In this document: piece by piece, positions 36,156 through 43,630 of the stretch
Position numbering within the stretch: the first letter of the stretch is position 1
Layout of the letters: each line of letters opens with the position of its first letter
Source: DAOOWV01 sp035371485
Lineage (GTDB): Bacteria > Patescibacteriota > Dojkabacteria > JAFGLO01
Assembly: GCA_035371485.1 (NCBI GenBank)
Contig: DAOOWV010000004.1
Location: forward strand, 1-50,403
Length of the DNA: 50,403 bases
Direction: 5' to 3'
Position numbers and translations under genes: made by a program
The notes under the pieces: model-generated
Told to the model about the DNA's origin: nothing
The model's input: the letters and a program-made list of their open reading frames with translations, nothing else
The model's database searches: none

Positions 36156-38093
36156 TTATTCAACAATCTCTCCATCTTTCGCTTCGTTATCAGTTCCTGT
36201 TGATTCATTATTTGAGGAATTACTGTCCTTGTTCGTTTCTTCTTCCATCTTTTTCTTTAAGTCTTCTTTTTCCTCTGCTGACATTTTTTCGTAAACAGAC
36301 TTGGAAACATCTTGTATCTTTGCTGTTAATTCTTCATTTTTCTTTTTTACTTCCTCTTCATCAAAATCATCCTTTTCAATCATGCTTTTTAATTCAGATG
36401 AAAGCTTTTCAAGTTCTTCTTTTTTGTCTTTTTCAATCTTATCCCCAAGATCTTTTATACTTTTTTCAACAGAAAACACTAACATGTCAGAGTCATTTTT
36501 CAGTTCTGCTCTCTTCTTTTTGTTTTCATCATCACTTGCATGTGCTTTTGCTTCATCAACCATTCTTTGAATTTCTTCTTCAGAAAGTCCAGTTGTTGAT
36601 TTAATCGTTATATCATTCTTTTTTCCAGTAGCCTTATCTTTTGCACTTACCTGTAAGATTCCATTTGCATCAATTTTAAATGTAACTTCAATTCTTGGAA
36701 CTCCTCTTGGTGCAGGTGGAATACCGTCAAGTTTGAAAATCCCAAGTTCTTTGTTGTCTTTTGCCATTGGTCTTTCACCTTGAAGAACTCGTATATCGAC
36801 GGCTGTTTGGTTATCTGCATAAGTTGTAAATCTGTCTTCAACTTTTTCAACAGGTATTGTTGTGTTTCTTGGAATTAATACGGTCATTACTTCTCCAGCA
36901 GTCTCAATTCCTAAAGACAATGGAGTAACATCGAGTAGGGTAATATCTTTTACATCACCTGCTAAAACTCCTCCTTGTACTGCAGCACCAAGAGCTACGA
37001 CTTCGTCAGGATTCACACTTTTTTGCGGTTCTTTACCAAAGAATTCTTTAACTGTTTTTTGTACAAGTGGCATCCTTGTCATACCACCGACTAATAGAAC
37101 TTCGGTTATGTCTTCTTTTTTAAGTTTTGCATCCTTTAAGGCTTTTTCACATGGAATTATTGAACGATCCACGAGATCTTTCACTAATTTTTCGAGTTCT
37201 GCCCTTGTAAAGTCTCTCTTTAAATGTTTTGGTCCTTTAGAATCTGCTGTGATAAATGGAATATTTATTGTTACTTTTTCATTCTGAGATAATTCTTTTT
37301 TTGCCTTTTCTGCTGATTCTTTAAGTCTTTGCAGTGCCATTTTGTCCTCTCTGAGGTCAATACCATTTTCATTTTTGAACTCTGTTATTAACATATCAAT
37401 TATTTTTTCATCAAAATCGTCTCCTCCTAGGTGGGTATCACCGCTTGTGGATTTAACCTCGAAAACTCCATCACCGATCTCTAATATTGAGATATCAAAA
37501 GTTCCTCCACCAAGGTCATAAATTGCAATAATTCCTTCTTTTTTCTTGTCCATACCATATGCTAATGCAGAAGCTGTCGGTTCGTTTACAATTCTTTGAA
37601 CATTTAGTCCTGCAATTTTTCCTGCATCTTTTGTTGCTTGTCTTTGTGAGTCATCAAAGTATGCTGGAACAGTAATAACTGCATCTGTTACTTTTTCTCC
37701 GATGTATTCTTCAGCATCTCGCTTTATTTTTTGCAAAATTAATGCTGAAATTTCTTGAGGAGTTTTCCAGTCATTACCAAATTTAACTTCTATTCCACCA
37801 TTTTTGGCTTCTCTAGTTTTAAATGGGAAATTTTTGATATCCTTTTGTGCCTCAGTACTATTATATTTTCTTCCAATTAATCTTTTAATTGAATAAATTG
37901 TATTTTCGGGATTTGTTATTGCCTGAGATTTCGCTGGAATACCAGTTACGATTTCCCCTTCATCAGTAATTGCTACGACAGATGGAAATAAGTTCGATCC
38001 TTCTGCACTTGGGATAATTGTTGCTTTCCCACCTTCAAGAATAGCTACAGCTGAGTTAGTTGTACCTAAGTCAATTCCTACTATTTTACTCAT
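36156..38093 (-). CDS. dnaK: Chaperone DnaK (Hsp70)
   Basis: A 645-residue Hsp70 of standard length. The ATPase domain starts GIDLGTTNSAVAI, with NEPTASALAYG and YDLGGGTFDISIL further on. The linker is DITLLDVTPLSLGIETAGE, and the substrate-binding domain carries NTTIPVEK and LGIFKLDGIPPAPRG. The acidic helical lid ends in a low-complexity Ser/Asn/Glu tail. It folds and protects proteins together with GrpE and DnaJ; no dnaJ is present in the window. It is third in the hrcA-grpE-dnaK group, with its own promoter and a CIRCE-like operator in the 108-bp gap after grpE. Confidence 0.98.
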   Translation of the reverse strand: MSKIVGIDLGTTNSAVAILEGGKATIIPSAEGSNLFPSVVAITDEGEIVTGIPAKSQAITNPENTIYSIKRLIGRKYNSTEAQKDIKNFPFKTREAKNGGIEVKFGNDWKTPQEISALILQKIKRDAEEYIGEKVTDAVITVPAYFDDSQRQATKDAGKIAGLNVQRIVNEPTASALAYGMDKKKEGIIAIYDLGGGTFDISILEIGDGVFEVKSTSGDTHLGGDDFDEKIIDMLITEFKNENGIDLREDKMALQRLKESAEKAKKELSQNEKVTINIPFITADSKGPKHLKRDFTRAELEKLVKDLVDRSIIPCEKALKDAKLKKEDITEVLLVGGMTRMPLVQKTVKEFFGKEPQKSVNPDEVVALGAAVQGGVLAGDVKDITLLDVTPLSLGIETAGEVMTVLIPRNTTIPVEKVEDRFTTYADNQTAVDIRVLQGERPMAKDNKELGIFKLDGIPPAPRGVPRIEVTFKIDANGILQVSAKDKATGKKNDITIKSTTGLSEEEIQRMVDEAKAHASDDENKKKRAELKNDSDMLVFSVEKSIKDLGDKIEKDKKEELEKLSSELKSMIEKDDFDEEEVKKKNEELTAKIQDVSKSVYEKMSAEEKEDLKKKMEEETNKDSNSSNNESTGTDNEAKDGEIVE

Positions 38094-38135
38094 GTTTTAA
38101 TTATTTTAAATTATTTACAAATTAAGCTATTAAGT

Positions 38136-38176
38136 ATTAAAGCATATTGTTAGCACTCGTGTCAAGTGTCTGCTAA
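38136..38176 (-). promoter_or_regulatory. dnaK promoter with CIRCE (HrcA) operator
   Basis: On the minus strand TTGACA (38160-38165), 18 bp and TTTAAT (38136-38141) form the promoter. Overlapping its -35 box is TTAGCACTC-N9-GTCTGCTAA (38150-38176), written on the plus strand. The left half is the exact CIRCE half-site; the right half differs from GAGTGCTAA at two positions. HrcA binding here would block dnaK transcription until heat stress. Confidence 0.8.
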
Positions 38177-38201
38177 ATCGTTGGATGAAAACGTAAAAAT
38201 T

Positions 38202-38720
38202 TTATTTCATTGTTACAACAACTTTGGCAGGTCGAATAATTTTGCTTTCAAGCATATATCCCGGCTGTAAAGTCTCTTTTATAAATTTTCCATCTACATT
38301 TTTATCTCTATTGACCATAATGGCCTCATGTTGTTCTGGATTGAATACATCTCCTTTACTAGGATTAATTTCAGTGATTCCCAACTCACTAAGCAATCTA
38401 GGAATTTGGGATACAATTTCAATTATCCCTTTAATCCAGCCCTCATTAACTTTGTTTTTTTCTTTAAGCGCAAGATCAACATTGTCTTTAATTTCTATTA
38501 AATCCTCAGATACGTCAATAACTCGATTAAAAATTAGTTGCTCAACATCTTTTTGCATTCGCTTCTGTAAGTTATCATAATCAGCAAGGGCACGAGTAAG
38601 TGAATTTTTAATTTGTTCCAACTGTTGGTTCTGTTGCTCAATCTTGGCTTCAAGCTCCAAGATAATCTTATTCTCTGAACCTCCACCAGTTTGTTTAGTT
38701 TTTTGTTTTTTATCCTTCAT
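38202..38720 (-). CDS. grpE: Nucleotide exchange factor GrpE
   Basis: A 172-residue GrpE, which releases ADP from DnaK. A charged N-terminus and long coiled coil (LEAKIEQQNQQLEQI, ALADYDNLQKRM) lead to the C-terminal beta domain with GITEINPSKGDVFNPEQHEA and a final LQPGYMLESKIIRPAKVVV, all typical. Length is normal for small GrpE proteins. It lies between hrcA (61 bp upstream) and dnaK in the usual order. Beyond the hrcA promoter, no separate promoter is obvious. Confidence 0.95.
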   Translation of the reverse strand: MKDKKQKTKQTGGGSENKIILELEAKIEQQNQQLEQIKNSLTRALADYDNLQKRMQKDVEQLIFNRVIDVSEDLIEIKDNVDLALKEKNKVNEGWIKGIIEIVSQIPRLLSELGITEINPSKGDVFNPEQHEAIMVNRDKNVDGKFIKETLQPGYMLESKIIRPAKVVVTMK

Positions 38721-38781
38721 GTTTTTTACGCTTATCGCTTATTAAATAATAATCTAGGTTTAAATTTTTAGATTTCTTATG

Positions 38782-39528
38782 TTACCAACTCCATTTCTTA
38801 AGAGTTGTGCTAAAAAGTGATCCAATAAATCGCACAATTGGGATTATTGTTGGGTAATGCATTCTCTTAGAAGAATATACGCCGATAAGTCCTTCTTTAT
38901 CTTGATATCCCTTTACAAGCATCCCAACAATCGCATACATTCCTAACTCCTTTTGTTCAAAATCGTCTCCTACTAAAACAAAAACTTGATTGTTGCTATT
39001 TCTGACTTTATCGATTATATGTGTAGGGTTCTCAATATAGGCCAGACTTTCAAATATGTTCGAAGCATAATACAATTCCCTATATTTATGAAGCCTATAC
39101 AATCCTCTTTGTACTGTTATATTGTCAAAGCTTACAACCGCCGGTTCTTCAGCTATTGAAGATAACAATTCAGCTACTCTATATATTAATTGATTAATAT
39201 TGTCTGTGTGTGACAACAATGCGTTTTTTATTCTCTCTTTCGCTGAAATTGGTAATTCTTCTTCCTCCATCAAATTTGAAACATAATACTTAATTCCTAC
39301 GTCTGACGGAACCCTTCCTGCTGAGACGTGTGGTTTCGTTAAAAATCCTTGTTTTTCTAACCTAACCATCTCACTTCTCACGGTTGCAGGGCAAGCATCG
39401 ACATTATATTGCTCAACAATCAAACTTGATGGGATCATCTCAAGTTCATTAGATTTTAGAAACTCGATAATAATTGCGTTTAAAATATCAAGTTGTCGGT
39501 CACTAATATCATTTGTTGTTTTATCCAT
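38782..39528 (-). CDS. hrcA: Heat-inducible transcription repressor HrcA
   Basis: From ATG 39526-39528 the product is 248 residues, shorter than the roughly 340 of Bacillus HrcA. The winged helix-turn-helix is clear: SDRQLDILNAIIIEFL, then DACPATVRSEMVRLEKQGFL and KPHVSAGRVPSDVGIKYYV. The C-terminal part is compact and keeps the effector-domain pattern (VVSFDNITVQRGLYRLHKY). HrcA represses chaperone genes by binding CIRCE boxes. Such a box (39531-39557) sits directly before this ATG, so the gene is self-regulated. A TTG start three codons upstream would fall inside the operator and is less likely. Confidence 0.93.
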   Translation of the reverse strand: MDKTTNDISDRQLDILNAIIIEFLKSNELEMIPSSLIVEQYNVDACPATVRSEMVRLEKQGFLTKPHVSAGRVPSDVGIKYYVSNLMEEEELPISAKERIKNALLSHTDNINQLIYRVAELLSSIAEEPAVVSFDNITVQRGLYRLHKYRELYYASNIFESLAYIENPTHIIDKVRNSNNQVFVLVGDDFEQKELGMYAIVGMLVKGYQDKEGLIGVYSSKRMHYPTIIPIVRFIGSLFSTTLKKWSW

Positions 39529-39530
39529 AT

Positions 39531-39590
39531 TTAGCAAATGATTGAATTTATTGCTAATTGCATTTTATTATAGTTTTGTAAGTATGTCAA
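39531..39590 (-). promoter_or_regulatory. hrcA promoter and CIRCE-like operator
   Basis: On the minus strand TTGACA (39585-39590), 17 bp and TAAAAT (39562-39567) make a promoter. Between it and the hrcA ATG is TTAGCAAAT-N9-TATTGCTAA (39531-39557, plus strand). Its spacing is that of a CIRCE element, with TTAGCA and TGCTAA ends intact but the inner bases changed. Position predicts negative autoregulation by HrcA. Confidence 0.75.
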
Positions 39591-39601
39591 TATAAAGACA
39601 C

Positions 39602-39660
39602 TTGACAAGTGATTTTATCACTTGGTACAATTTTAGCAATCGATGTGGGGTGTCTACTAA
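39602..39660 (+). promoter_or_regulatory. hsp20 promoter with spacer palindrome and CIRCE-like box
   Basis: TTGACA (39602-39607), 18 bp and TACAAT (39626-39631). The spacer contains CAAGTGAT-TTT-ATCACTTG (39606-39624), a perfect palindrome with 8-bp arms between the -35 and -10 boxes. Right after the -10 lies TTAGCAATC-N10-GTCTACTAA (39633-39660), a diverged CIRCE-like box with one extra spacer base. Two repressors could therefore act on hsp20. The region is shared with divergent hrcA. Confidence 0.65.
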
Positions 39661-39708
39661 TGCAGTGACTCACTCTCTTCGATGTATCTAATTTATTACA
39701 TAAAAAAT

Positions 39709-40122
39709 ATGAATAGATTATCAGTTGTTAATCCTTGGAACTGGATTGTATCTCCTTGGGAAGGTATTGATGAAGATGATATTTCATTTTCACAAATATT
39801 ACCCCCAATGGATATTGTTGATGAGGGGGAAAAGCTTAGTGTGAGAGTACAAATTCCTGGATATACTAAAGAAATGGTTAAAATTTCTGTTGAAGGCAAC
39901 AAGTTAACTATTACTGGAACTATGAAAAAGGATGAAAAACAAGAAGATAAAAAGAAATATTATAAGAAAGAGATACACTCTCAAAGTACTTTCACTAGGT
40001 CATGTATCTTACCTTCAGATGTAGATTCAACGGGTGCTACGGCTGAGTTTAAAGATGGTGAGTTACATATTTTTCTTCCTAAGATAGAAAAAGCACAACC
40101 AAAGAGCATACCAATTGCATAA
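39709..40122 (+). CDS. Small heat-shock protein Hsp20
   Basis: From ATG 39709 the product is 137 residues. The alpha-crystallin domain is complete: MDIVDEGEKLSVRVQIPGY, KISVEGNKLTITG, then the FTRSCILPSDVD loop and FKDGELHIFLPK. A short C-terminal tail holds SIPIA, the IxI motif that links dimers into oligomers. It is a holdase that binds unfolding proteins without ATP. The upstream Met at 39682 is possible, but the chosen start better matches usual length. It is divergent from hrcA, sharing its control region, and is followed by a strong terminator. Confidence 0.93.
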   Translation: MNRLSVVNPWNWIVSPWEGIDEDDISFSQILPPMDIVDEGEKLSVRVQIPGYTKEMVKISVEGNKLTITGTMKKDEKQEDKKKYYKKEIHSQSTFTRSCILPSDVDSTGATAEFKDGELHIFLPKIEKAQPKSIPIA

Positions 40123-40204
40123 AATTTTGGCTACATTTCTTGTATCTAGTAAGTATAAAGCCATATTAGATCAAAGATGTGCATTTGAATGTGCTTTATA
40201 TTGT

Positions 40205-40226
40205 GGGGCGCCTTCGGCGCCCCTTT
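40205..40226 (+). terminator. Rho-independent terminator after hsp20
   Basis: GGGGCGCC (40205-40212), loop TTC and GGCGCCCC (40216-40223) form a perfect 8-bp GC stem followed by TTT. It stands out strongly in an AT-rich region and lies 83 bp after the hsp20 stop. Confidence 0.85.
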
Positions 40227-40446
40227 AAACCTCTAGTTTATTAAAATATTTAAGAATTCATAAATAAAAAATCAACTATAATTTGTAAGCCTCATAATAC
40301 AAACTTTAAAATTTGGGAACAAATACCCATAATCAATTACATTTCAAATCAAAAAAGTTACTATAAAGATTGTTGCAATATTTTATAGTATAGTTTATAC
40401 TGAATGTAATAAGATGAATATACTGCCCCATAAAATAAATTAATAA
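40227..40446 (+). promoter_or_regulatory. Intergenic region with promoter for the DHH-like gene
   Basis: Gene-free and AT-rich. TTGCAA (40373-40378), 17 bp and TATACT (40396-40401) give a promoter about 46 bp before the ATG at 40447. The rest of the gap between hsp20 and this gene holds only the terminator. Confidence 0.6.
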
Positions 40447-41745
40447 ATGGGTAGTATGTCAAATAATAGTGCGTTTAATTCCTTTGTTGATCAATTTAGA
40501 GGAGATATATCTAAAAAGAGAGTACTTTTGATTGTTGATGAGTATGCTGATTATGACACAGTAAGTGCACTCGTTGGTTTTAATAAAATATTATCCAATT
40601 TAGGAATAGGTCGGGTTGATGTCGCGTTTACAAATCCACCGACCGGCAAAAGTAAAAAAGTGCTTGAGAAAAGTGAAGTTAGTTATCTTACTTCCCTTAA
40701 AAAACCTGAATTTGTGATTAAGATAAAATATGCCGATACCGAAGGTGCTGAGATAGATGATTTAAAGTGGGAAGTTGATCAGGATACTGTTTCTTTTCAT
40801 GTTGTTCCTTTAAAGGGAAAGTTTGATCTTGATAGAGTAACAATTGAGCAAGTTGGTGCTGTGTATGATTCAACTATTTTGTTCAACATCGTTTCAGAAG
40901 ATCAAATCGAGGATCTTACTACTACATATAAGTATCTTTTTGAAAATGTAAAATTAACGATACTAACTAATAGGGATAATGTAATAATTGGTGGAAATGT
41001 AATCAAAAATTCGGGAGAAGCTTTATCCGAATTAGTGTATAGAATTGGAAGTTCTCTGCTAGAAAAAACTGATAACAAGGTTGAGGAGATAGTTGGTGAT
41101 GTTTTACTTGAAGGCATGCTTTCCTATGTGGAAATAATGCAAGGAAATCATATTCCCGTAAAAACCTTTGACTGGATAAACACTCTAGTGCAAAAAGGGT
41201 ACAATGTGAAGGATGCGTGGAAGAGTATTTATTTATATGATGATCCTGGTTATGTCGGAATTGTAAGTAAATTGTTTGAAAATATTAAGGTAGATAGTGA
41301 TGCAAAGATTATTTGGTCCAGACTTTCGAGAGATGACATTGCTGATACAGGGATAAATGAAGAAGACTTCGATATCGGTGGCAAAATACCTTTTAATATA
41401 ACTGCAAATTATAGAATGGCGTTTATATTGTATGAAGGAGGTGATAATAACATTTATGGAGTTTTGGAGGTCAATGATTCTGATATTGATGCAGTAGAAG
41501 TATTGGGTGAATATCTTTTAAAGGGAAAATCATCAAGGGCATCATTCGTTGTAAAGAGTGATGATATTTTTGAAGCTGAACGAATAATACTTGATTGTTT
41601 ATCAGTCGATTCGGTTCAAGGTGATGAAGAAAACGAATATATAGAAAAAGTAAAATCTAAAAAAGTGAAAATTGAGGATATAATTGCTGAAGAAATCGAT
41701 GACAACAATAAATCTCCAATATCACCTCCACCCATTGTTGAGTGA
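40447..41745 (+). CDS. DHH/NrnA-like protein with degenerate active site
   Basis: A 432-residue soluble protein. The N-terminal part (KRVLLIVDEYADYDTVSALV, then GFNKILSNLGIGRVDVAF) follows the strand-helix layout of the DHH phosphoesterase fold found in NrnA/RecJ-like enzymes. FNIVSEDQIEDL fits the place of later elements, and a DHHA1-like C-terminal part (IIWSRLSRDDIADTGI, then NYRMAFILYE) is also suggested. The DHH triad itself and a clear run of metal-binding aspartates are absent, so catalysis is doubtful. It could be a nucleotide-binding or regulatory relative. The tail is acidic, ending in Pro-rich residues. Own promoter upstream, enolase downstream. Confidence 0.6.
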   Translation: MGSMSNNSAFNSFVDQFRGDISKKRVLLIVDEYADYDTVSALVGFNKILSNLGIGRVDVAFTNPPTGKSKKVLEKSEVSYLTSLKKPEFVIKIKYADTEGAEIDDLKWEVDQDTVSFHVVPLKGKFDLDRVTIEQVGAVYDSTILFNIVSEDQIEDLTTTYKYLFENVKLTILTNRDNVIIGGNVIKNSGEALSELVYRIGSSLLEKTDNKVEEIVGDVLLEGMLSYVEIMQGNHIPVKTFDWINTLVQKGYNVKDAWKSIYLYDDPGYVGIVSKLFENIKVDSDAKIIWSRLSRDDIADTGINEEDFDIGGKIPFNITANYRMAFILYEGGDNNIYGVLEVNDSDIDAVEVLGEYLLKGKSSRASFVVKSDDIFEAERIILDCLSVDSVQGDEENEYIEKVKSKKVKIEDIIAEEIDDNNKSPISPPPIVE

Positions 41746-41751
41746 AATGTA

Positions 41752-41779
41752 TTGTAAAAAATGATATGATGGGTATTAT
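41752..41779 (+). promoter_or_regulatory. Enolase promoter
   Basis: TTGTAA (41752-41757), 16 bp and TATTAT (41774-41779), 23 bp before the ATG at 41803. Spacing is acceptable but both boxes differ from consensus. Confidence 0.5.
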
Positions 41780-41802
41780 CTAACATTTTATCTGCTCTGT
41801 AT

Positions 41803-43062
41803 ATGAATATTAAAAATATCAATGCAATCGAAATATTGGACTCAAATGGCTTTCCAACTGTTGAAGTTACTGTTGTTTTGGATGATGGCACTGTTGCAAC
41901 TGGTGCAGTCCCATCTGGGGCTTCAACTGGAGACGCAGAGGCAGTTGAGATTAGGGATAATGACCCCAAAAGATTTTCGGGAAAAGGTGTATTGACAGCA
42001 GTGGACAATGTTAATAACGTTTTAAAGAAATATGTCTTAGGAAAAGATGCTTATGAGCAAGAGGTGGTGGATAAACTTTTAATTGAAGTTGATGGAACTG
42101 AAAATAAATCAAAATATGGCGCTAATGCTATTCTTCCCATTTCGATGGCAATCTGTCGCGCAAGTGCAAAATCACAAAAAATGGAATTATTTGAATATTT
42201 TGGAAAACTTTCCGGTAATAGTAAATTTGCTTTACCTCAACCAATGATCCTGGTGATGGAAGGGGGAAAGCATGGTGATTGGGCTACAGATTTTCAGGAG
42301 TATTTTGTGATACCAAAGCGAGATCGCTTTGGTAATTTTAAAGAAAGTTTAAGGGCTGGGGCGGAAATATTTCATGCACTCAAGAAGGTTTTAAAAGGTA
42401 AAGGGTATGATACTGGTGTTGGTTTCGAAGGTGCATATTGTCCAAAAGAAATTAAATCAAATTCGGAGGTATTTGATTTAATTATTGAAGCCGTGAAAGT
42501 TGCTGGTTATTATATGAACGATGAGATTGTTCTTGGAGCTGATATGGCTGCATCTGAGTTTTATCAGGACGGTAATTATGTTTTGAAAAGTGAAGGAGTA
42601 AAACTAACGAATAAAGAATGGATTAATAAACAATTAGAATTGTATCAACGCTATCCAATTTGGTCAATTGAAGATACATTAGATCAGAATTCATGGGAGG
42701 ATTGGGCTGAATTGAACCGTCTGGTTGGTGATAAAATGCAAATAATTGGTGATGACCTATTAGTTACAAATGTTGATAAAATAAAGAAGGGTATTGAGTT
42801 AAAAAGTATGAATGGTGTTCTCATAAAACTAAATCAAATTGGAACAGTAACACAGACTGTAGATGCTATAAAACTAGCTCATTCTGCTGGGCTTCAAACC
42901 ATTATTTCACATAGAGGTGGAGAAACAAATGATGATATGATTGCTGATTTGTGTGTTGGAACGGGAAGTGGGCAATCTAAGTTTGGTGGACCCGATCGGG
43001 GAGAACGTGTTGCAAAATATAATCGTTTATTAAAAATTGAAAGTGCTTTAATAGGTGCTTGA
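41803..43062 (+). CDS. eno: Enolase, divergent
   Basis: A 419-residue phosphopyruvate hydratase converting 2-phosphoglycerate to phosphoenolpyruvate in glycolysis. Metal ligands remain: Asp in VLGADMAASEF, Glu in WSIEDTLDQ, Asp in IIGDDLLVTN. The catalytic Lys in VLIKLNQIGT and the loop SGASTG are present. Several normally invariant places differ: LDSNGFPTVEV for LDSRGNPTVEV, EGGKHGDW for GGxHADN, GFEGAYCP for DEGGFAP, and SHRGGET for SHRSGET. Activity is likely, given the intact core, but the protein is clearly from an early or fast-evolving branch, as expected in CPR bacteria. Confidence 0.93.
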   Translation: MNIKNINAIEILDSNGFPTVEVTVVLDDGTVATGAVPSGASTGDAEAVEIRDNDPKRFSGKGVLTAVDNVNNVLKKYVLGKDAYEQEVVDKLLIEVDGTENKSKYGANAILPISMAICRASAKSQKMELFEYFGKLSGNSKFALPQPMILVMEGGKHGDWATDFQEYFVIPKRDRFGNFKESLRAGAEIFHALKKVLKGKGYDTGVGFEGAYCPKEIKSNSEVFDLIIEAVKVAGYYMNDEIVLGADMAASEFYQDGNYVLKSEGVKLTNKEWINKQLELYQRYPIWSIEDTLDQNSWEDWAELNRLVGDKMQIIGDDLLVTNVDKIKKGIELKSMNGVLIKLNQIGTVTQTVDAIKLAHSAGLQTIISHRGGETNDDMIADLCVGTGSGQSKFGGPDRGERVAKYNRLLKIESALIGA

Positions 43063-43160
43063 CAGAATATCTTTTATTGTGCTATTGTGTAGTTAACATA
43101 AAGTTCTTTTGTTAACACGATTAAATTGCGTTATTAACCAAAGAAAATATATCAAGGGAC

Positions 43161-43189
43161 TTGTACATTTTTACATGTTGTGATATAAT
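43161..43189 (+). promoter_or_regulatory. rpsO promoter
   Basis: TTGTAC (43161-43166), exactly 17 bp and consensus TATAAT (43184-43189). It leaves about 43 nt of leader before the rpsO ATG at 43239, unlike the leaderless-type promoters elsewhere in the window. Confidence 0.7.
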
Positions 43190-43238
43190 GACGAATCGTG
43201 TACTAGTTAAAATAATAATTTAGTTGATTTTTAAGATA

Positions 43239-43505
43239 ATGACGTTAACCAAAGAGAGTAAAGACAAGTTAATTAAGGATTATTCAATTAATAAGAAGGA
43301 TACTGGTTCTCCAGAAGTTCAAATAGCTTTGTTTACTATAAGGATTAATAATCTCTTGGAACATCTTAAAAAACACAAAAAAGATAATCATTCTCGTAGA
43401 GGTCTTTTGCAATTAGTCGGAAAAAGAAGAAGAATGATGAATTATCTTCAAAAAATTGATGAGAAGAGGTTCGTTGAAGTTAAGAAAAAATTAGGTCTCA
43501 AGTAA
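43239..43505 (+). CDS. rpsO: 30S ribosomal protein S15
   Basis: From ATG 43239 the product is 88 residues, the standard size. DTGSPEVQIALFTIRINNL, HLKKHKKDNHSRRGLLQLV and RRRMMNYLQK are the conserved helices that bind 16S rRNA at the three-way junction and help assemble the platform. The frame upstream to 43224 adds five residues and is unlikely. It stands alone here; the frequent neighbour pnp is absent, in line with a reduced genome. Confidence 0.97.
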   Translation: MTLTKESKDKLIKDYSINKKDTGSPEVQIALFTIRINNLLEHLKKHKKDNHSRRGLLQLVGKRRRMMNYLQKIDEKRFVEVKKKLGLK

Positions 43506-43630
43506 ATCATTTCCATTTTTTAATGTATTCAATTAGAAGTTTTGTTGTTTTCAGTTGATTGATATTGACTTATTTGTCATTACATAGTATTGTAATATTG
43601 TGATAAACATTTAATTTATCTCAATATTAT

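Noticed and set aside
36092..36604. Long open frame opposite dnaK (170 codons)
   Set aside because: Ser/Leu/Phe-rich reading of the antisense strand of a clear Hsp70 gene; no independent support.
43070..43160. Repeated GTTAAC sites before rpsO as an S15 autoregulatory RNA
   Set aside because: They lie mostly upstream of the predicted promoter, so they would not be in the mRNA leader.
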